Origin: Fragilaria crotonensis
Lineage: Eukaryota; Bacillariophyta; Fragilariophyceae; Fragilariales; Fragilariaceae
Assembly (NCBI GenBank): GCA_022925895.1
Contig: JAKSYS010000466.1
Location: 1-50,480 of the forward strand
Length of the DNA stretch: 50,480 nt
Direction of reading: 5' to 3'
The notes beneath the pieces are model-generated. The model saw only the letters and a list, made by a program, of their open reading frames with translations, was not told where the DNA came from and did no database searches. Numbering within the stretch: position 1 is the stretch's first letter; every line of letters begins with the position of its first letter. The translations under genes and the position numbers were made by a program. Below, piece after piece: positions 46,010-50,480 of this stretch.

Positions 46010-46533
46010 TACGGTAGACAGTCCTATATTTTCTTGTCTGTCCGTGACTCGTTCCAGTAGTTCTGCGAATCAGAACTCTGGATCCCGCGACCACACAAGG
46101 AATTTAAATCATGTTGCCCTGAGTTTCCTAAGTATTCAAATCTGTTATGTTGTCAATTTTATTGACAACACAACTTTACTATGGGATTCATAACTCAAAC
46201 ACCACTCAACAAGTGGGATTAAAGCAACATAACTTTGTGAGACTCCAACTAATATTGGAGATCTCACTTTCATTTTTCATCTACATTTTAACTTATAATT
46301 TCCACAAACCAAAAACAGTAAAGGCCTTTACTACTTAGTTCTACATCTTCTACATATTTGTAACAACAAATCTACCATCATGGTCCACATCTTCAGGACT
46401 CCTACGCCCAAAGCTGGACGATCCGTCACGTTCGCTTCCTCTCCCGTCAAGTCCGACGGCAGACTTCTAGGTCCTACTAACCTTAAGTCTACCGTCGGCC
46501 AGTACTCGCGTACCGATCACACGAATACTGTCA
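45939..46533 (+). repeat. Right LTR
   Basis: 595 bp from TGTTA to GTCA, followed by the CTACG target duplication. It carries the same two hairpins as the left copy. The ATG frame at 46380 is open through the LTR end and 165 bp into the flank because this copy has CCC where the left LTR has CC. That shows the intended gag-start frame. Confidence 0.93.
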
Positions 46534-46538
46534 CTACG
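46534..46538. repeat. Target-site duplication, right copy (CTACG)
   Basis: Identical to 34826-34830. Confidence 0.9.
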
Positions 46539-47468
46539 ACACTATCAACCATTATCTTCAATTCGGAGACCAGTCACGATTCCATTTTAGCAAATTGCGA
46601 CTGCGTGGAACGTACTTCGCAAGTGTACCAAACAATTACCGGACCGCGGTCCGGTAAACCATCAAAATGTTTCGGACGTCACGACCTTTCGTGCAAATAA
46701 CACGGTAGCTCTCAGTAAAAATGTCTCGACATTTTCCTGTTTTCCGGACACCTGTCCGGTGGGGCTACGTGAGAATCCGGTAGTTCGACCGGTAAAACAA
46801 ACTTGATGCCCCACTCGAATGGTACGTCACATGTCATATGTCATATATATGCATACACATGAGATCGCATGTATGTTTATGCACGATGTACAGTACCAAT
46901 GATAGACTACGATACTATAGTTGAGTAGCTACCGGTAGTACTGAAAGTTGTACAAGTACTCCTGTACAGTATGCCATAGCGGACGACGAAGTTGGACCTG
47001 AAGTGTGTGTGATAGAGGCATAGTGGCATAGAGCATAGAGGCTGTGTACATGTATTTATGATACATACATGTATGTATAGCATGTACACGTCATATTGAT
47101 ATATATGCATAACACATTCCTGAATCGTGAGTTCGCATCGTTTTTGGCGACACGGCGCATCTCGTGGATCATATCCCACAAAACGAAGTCATGTTTAGCC
47201 AAACATGCGCACCTCGTGTTTGGCGATGTCCTTCAATCCCACAGTCGCGACTTATCAATAGTTCGCGGGACTTGAATGTGAGAGTTGGGTGGATCCCTCT
47301 CTTGGGTGCATACACTGTACAGCTTTCAGTGTATCATGCGAATAGTCACCCTATTTGAATGGATCAGCTCACAATTTGAATCATTCCAACCGAGTGATAT
47401 ATAGGTCCAAGGAACTTTGTATTACGGCAAGCTACAGCCCATCCCTCTCTCGAAAACAACTATCCATC
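46539..47468. other. Intergenic spacer
   Basis: This 930-bp spacer has no supported gene. It contains CCGG-centred palindromes (46636-46657, 46744-46759), an AT-rich palindromic tract with ATGTACAT/TACATGTA repeats at 46835-46870 and 47045-47115, and a TATA-like GATATATAGG about 70 bp before the ATG at 47469. Confidence 0.4.
46636..46657. repeat. Perfect 22-bp palindrome
   Basis: The 22 bases starting TTACCGGACCG read identically on both strands. A second inverted pair, CCGGACA/TGTCCGG with a 2-base spacer, lies at 46744-46759, and an ACCGGT palindrome near 46789. Sites for a dimeric DNA-binding protein or a hairpin are possible; function is unknown. Confidence 0.6.
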
Positions 47469-47687
47469 ATGCCAGCCACCACCAACGCCTTCATTCCGAT
47501 TTCTGAATCCATCTTTTCACGTAAGAGGTCCCTTGGTGATTCGTCACAATCGTCGAACAACAGCGGCGTCCACTCGGTCGGAAGCAACGACAGTCAAGAC
47601 AGCCAAAACTCTCCGCCAACAAATGCGACGCACCTTGCTAAAAAGGCACGACGACCGATGGGCGACATCACTAACACTTATCGGTGA
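47469..47687 (+). CDS. Small basic protein with destruction-box-like motif
   Basis: This 72-aa frame starts MPATTNAFIPISESIF, has a Ser/Asn-rich disordered middle (residues 24-52) and ends KKARRPMGDITNTYR. Residues 61-69, RRPMGDITN, fit the mitotic cyclin destruction-box arrangement RxxLxxIxN with Met in place of Leu; such motifs are recognised by the anaphase-promoting complex. The protein is otherwise unrecognised. A TATA-like box at about 47396-47405 supports a real gene, and an in-frame upstream ATG at 47355 would add 38 unconvincing residues. It converges with the nucleoporin gene 131 bp away. It may be a short cell-cycle protein or a fragment; moderate confidence. Confidence 0.5.
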   Translation: MPATTNAFIPISESIFSRKRSLGDSSQSSNNSGVHSVGSNDSQDSQNSPPTNATHLAKKARRPMGDITNTYR

Positions 47688-47818
47688 ATCCTCCAGCACA
47701 CCATAATATGGGGCCATGACTATACTGTCGAAATGTCAGAAATGCATAATCAAAAAAATAAAAACAAGTCCCAACCTTCCTTTCTGAAAAGTTTCTGCAA
47801 AAATCTCTATGATTTAGT

Positions 47819-50480
47819 TTATTTCGGTCGCTTCGCCCGAATAATTCGACGTCCAGTTGATTTTGCAGTAGATCCCATAGTGAAGCCTCCCGCACTGGGT
47901 GTAGTCATTGACGAAGCTCCCCCAAAGCTATTGGTTGCCACCGCGGAGCCGAAGTTCTGCATTGGCGCAGATTGCGCACCGAAGCTGTTATTGGTGGGTT
48001 GAGCCGGAGTTTGACCGAATCCGACGTTCGCAACAAACGTCGGTAGCGACGGTGCGGGTGTCGCAGCCCCGAATGCGGGTGCTGCACCGAACGTGATGGC
48101 TGGTGTCGCAGCTGGTGCAGCTGCACCAAACGAAACCTCGGGAGCTGGTGCTCCGAAGGAGACTCCAGCTGAGGCTGGTACCGTAACGAACGAGGTCGAT
48201 GGCACTGGAGTAGCCCCGAACGTGACTGATGGCGCTGGCGTTGTTCCGAATCCGAATGCCGGTGGTAATGGCGTAGACGCAACGCCAAATGTGTTTCCCA
48301 ACGTAGGTGCCGGTGTTGATCCCGAGCTGAATGGATTCGTGACAAGAGCTGGTGTCGACGCCCCATTTCCAAAACCTGGTGGTGCCGGGGTTGATCCGGC
48401 TTGAAACGTATTACTTGCAGGTGCTGGTGTAGCTGATCCACCAAACACAAACGTAGGCGCCGGCGTTGAGCTAGACCCTAATGGATCGGTCGTTGTACCT
48501 GGAGTGTGGCCAGCAAAAAGATTGGATCCGCTACTAGGGGCGGGCGTCGTTGATCCTGCTCCAAAGCTAAATGACGGAATGCTTTCCGAAGCCTTTGGTG
48601 TTACTCCAAAAGTTACGGCTGGTTTGGTATCGGCTGGTTTGGTCGCAACAGGAGCAGCGGCGCCAAATGTAAAGGCTGGCGCTGGCTGGGCAGCAACGGG
48701 AGTCTGGAGCGGCGCCGGAGCTACTGGGGCGCCGAATGCGAATGCAGGAGCCACCGGTGACGGGGCAGCTGGACCTCCAAAGGAGAACCCACCAGAAGCT
48801 GGGGGCTTAGCTTCAGCTTTGTCATCAACTGCCCGGGGCTTCTTCCGACGCAGGCCGTCGTCCTCCTCTGCAACAGAAATGGGAAATGTCAAGGACGGTT
48901 TTTCCTTATTGCCATCATCTGTCTGGGACAGCAATGGCTTTGACTCGGTGGCAGATCCAAAACTGAATAGTCCGGATGTGGCCGCTGGAGCCGGAGCGAG
49001 TGTGGATGCTGATGTAACACTATTGAAGTTAAACATTGCCCCGCCGACCTTCGGCTGGACTTCCGTCTTCGGGATATCTGGTCCTGGGTCGCCCGACGAA
49101 GAGAATTTGCCCTGAGGGTCCGTCTCTGTCGTAGATTTGAAGTCATTTTGTTTCACACCAAAGGAGAAGTCGTTTTGTTTCACACCAAAGGAGAAGCCGA
49201 CAGCAGCTGGGGGTGGAGGAACCCCGAAGGAAAACCCAACAGGTTTTGGTTTAGAGGAGCCCGACGGCGTCGATGTCTTCGCACCGAACGAGAATGGTGC
49301 GGCAGCTGCATCGGCAGGGGCTGGAGCACTTGCGGCTGTTTCCACTTCATGTCCCGGCCTTGCTGTTTCGCACGACAAGCATTTGGTCAAATTCAAATCA
49401 TTATACACAGAACAGGTACCGCATTTCCACTTATGTTTTTGGAACATGTTCTCCCCCCATGAGTTCGACGTTTCCGACGTCTCCGACCTAGACCTTTTCG
49501 AGGGCTTCTCATTAGGCTTAGATTCCTCTTCACCATCGTTGTCCACGGCGTACAGAGTTTGCGCTGGTTGCTCTTGAAGCTCCTGTTCGGGACGCACGAA
49601 ACGAACCGTTTCGCACTCATCGTCTGAATCAAAGCTTGTCAACATCTGCAGGGTCGGCATGGCAGCAAATTTGATGACTTTCCGACTGGCGCCGCGAGGC
49701 ATAGATATCTCAGCATCAAACTCGTAGGGACCATCCGGGTTAAAGTCTGTGCGTGGAAGCTGCGGCACAGGTACCGAGATTATTGAATTGGAACTGGCGG
49801 AAGGAGGAGACATCAAGGGTGGGGACGCCGCAGCTGGAGACATGACAGCCTGTTGGCTTTGACGCATTCCAGGTGTCTGCTGTCGCTTCAAGCGCGGCTT
49901 AGAGTCAATTGACATCGGTCCCGGTGTCGGAGCTGTCGGTGACGTGACTTCACTAAAGGAAACCCCTTTCGGCTGCGGCTGCCGCAGCGATACTGATACT
50001 CTAGTGTTCGTCTCGACCGGGGGCATGAGGCGAGAACCTCGCTGGTTGGTACCCATGACTCGCCTTGTAGTGCGTAACGTAAGATCTGACACGTCATCTT
50101 CGCTTGGTCGGCGAAACAGCGATCTACTCGATTGCAGAATGTTGTGAAAATCTGCCGGATCCCAGTCCTTCGGAGGTGGTCGCTTGCGACTTCGTCCAAC
50201 CAGAGTATAAGATTCTGGCCTGGTCGGGACTCGTCTACGACGATACGGTTGTAATTGAACCTTTCCGGGCGCTCCAATCTTGAAACTTGCCAGCGCTGCA
50301 TGAGGCTTCCATTCCGCGACAGAGAGGGCTGTTTGTGTCGCTGTTGGCGGTGGTGGTGCTACTGCTGGCACAATCGTTCCATTCAAACCACTCGACACGG
50401 AACCATATGATAAATTCGACCCATTCACCATTGATGCACTGTCATGAGCACGCGGAGCGGCAGCGACAGAAGGAATAGCA
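47819..50480 (-). CDS. FG-nucleoporin with RanBP2-type zinc finger, 5' end open
   Basis: The protein has 870 codons from ATG 50431 to the stop at 47819, but the frame stays open without a stop to the window edge, so the true start may lie outside. It has an N-terminal basic region (YRRRRVPTRPESY, around residues 63-75). A single RanBP2-type zinc finger follows, WKCGTCSVYNDLNLTKCLSC (Cys337, Cys340, Cys351, Cys354). After about residue 380 there is a long Ala/Pro/Thr-rich region with over twenty FG dipeptides of the FSFG/TFGA type, and a basic C-terminus, GRRIIRAKRPK. FG regions form the permeability barrier and bind karyopherins. The finger plus basic tail recalls nuclear-basket nucleoporins such as Nup153, so a basket position is inferred. 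A 27-bp direct duplication encodes two copies of FSFGVKQND (about 49140-49195). Confidence 0.85.
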   Translation of the reverse strand, partial: AIPSVAAAPRAHDSASMVNGSNLSYGSVSSGLNGTIVPAVAPPPPTATQTALSVAEWKPHAALASFKIGAPGKVQLQPYRRRRVPTRPESYTLVGRSRKRPPPKDWDPADFHNILQSSRSLFRRPSEDDVSDLTLRTTRRVMGTNQRGSRLMPPVETNTRVSVSLRQPQPKGVSFSEVTSPTAPTPGPMSIDSKPRLKRQQTPGMRQSQQAVMSPAAASPPLMSPPSASSNSIISVPVPQLPRTDFNPDGPYEFDAEISMPRGASRKVIKFAAMPTLQMLTSFDSDDECETVRFVRPEQELQEQPAQTLYAVDNDGEEESKPNEKPSKRSRSETSETSNSWGENMFQKHKWKCGTCSVYNDLNLTKCLSCETARPGHEVETAASAPAPADAAAAPFSFGAKTSTPSGSSKPKPVGFSFGVPPPPAAVGFSFGVKQNDFSFGVKQNDFKSTTETDPQGKFSSSGDPGPDIPKTEVQPKVGGAMFNFNSVTSASTLAPAPAATSGLFSFGSATESKPLLSQTDDGNKEKPSLTFPISVAEEDDGLRRKKPRAVDDKAEAKPPASGGFSFGGPAAPSPVAPAFAFGAPVAPAPLQTPVAAQPAPAFTFGAAAPVATKPADTKPAVTFGVTPKASESIPSFSFGAGSTTPAPSSGSNLFAGHTPGTTTDPLGSSSTPAPTFVFGGSATPAPASNTFQAGSTPAPPGFGNGASTPALVTNPFSSGSTPAPTLGNTFGVASTPLPPAFGFGTTPAPSVTFGATPVPSTSFVTVPASAGVSFGAPAPEVSFGAAAPAATPAITFGAAPAFGAATPAPSLPTFVANVGFGQTPAQPTNNSFGAQSAPMQNFGSAVATNSFGGASSMTTPSAGGFTMGSTAKSTGRRIIRAKRPK

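Larger units (their letters stand above)
34831..46533 (+). mobile_element. Ty1/copia LTR retrotransposon, 11.7 kb, complete ends
   Basis: The element is bounded by two LTRs (598 and 595 bp, TG...CA) and by a perfect 5-bp target duplication, CTACG, at 34826-34830 and 46534-46538. Internal order is a long unrecognised coding region, gag with a CCHC knuckle, protease, integrase, reverse transcriptase and RNase H. Integrase before reverse transcriptase defines copia, and the proteins look most like the diatom CoDi group. It is roughly twice the usual copia length because about 5 kb of coding-like sequence precedes canonical gag. The reading frame changes many times; several joints need only one base in a homopolymer. 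It may thus be intact in the cell or only recently decayed. Confidence 0.93.

Noticed and set aside
46380..46700. 106-codon frame from the right LTR into the flank
   Set aside because: It is the LTR-borne start of the gag-side frame reading accidentally into host spacer.

Overview
The window looks like nuclear DNA of a eukaryotic alga, most probably a diatom or close stramenopile. It has compact protein genes with few short GT-AG introns (111-214 nt where resolved), a Ty1/copia retrotransposon whose proteins resemble the diatom 'CoDi' type, a degenerate pogo/Tigger-like transposase of the kind common in diatoms, and spacers packed with GTAC-containing short palindromes. The species is an inference; only gene content and style support it.

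Layout: 1.2-10.7 kb is a gene-dense block: GH27 alpha-galactosidase (-), DUF1764-type protein (+), PAM16/TIM16 (-), CaMK-type kinase (+), probable mitoribosomal bS21m (-), QueH-like epoxyqueuosine reductase (+) and a membrane-anchored sulfotransferase (-). Their orientations alternate, giving convergent 3' ends and divergent shared promoters. 10.7-15.1 kb holds no intact gene, only a 23-bp tandem repeat and a dead pogo-like transposase. 15.1-21.5 kb has ATP synthase OSCP (+), an EGLN/PHD-type prolyl hydroxylase (+), a secreted or membrane protein with leucine-rich repeats (+) and DIM1/KsgA rRNA dimethyltransferase (-). 22.1-26.7 kb is degenerate sequence containing an AlkB-like remnant. 26.7-31.7 kb has an aldo/keto reductase (+), a DUF389 membrane protein (-) and a PLAC8-family protein with an inserted loop (-). 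Two MITE-like elements lie at about 29.9 and 32.6 kb. 34.8-46.5 kb is one 11.7-kb LTR retrotransposon with 5-bp target duplications and about 5 kb of unrecognised coding sequence ahead of canonical gag. 47.5-50.5 kb holds a small protein with a destruction-box-like motif (+) and an FG-nucleoporin with a RanBP2-type zinc finger (-) that probably runs off the window.

Four otherwise good genes, and several joints in the retrotransposon, are broken by an apparent single missing base in a homopolymer run. Over its last ~440 bp the LTR pair differs only by run-length indels. Homopolymer consensus errors in the assembly are therefore the simplest explanation, and these genes are annotated as probably intact. 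The housekeeping content is mitochondrial (PAM16, OSCP, bS21m), RNA modification (DIM1, QueH) and nuclear pore; no operon-like functional cluster is visible. Candidates for undescribed biology are the oversized copia element, the eukaryotic QueH, the PLAC8 protein with an inserted two-helix loop and the leucine-rich repeat protein.
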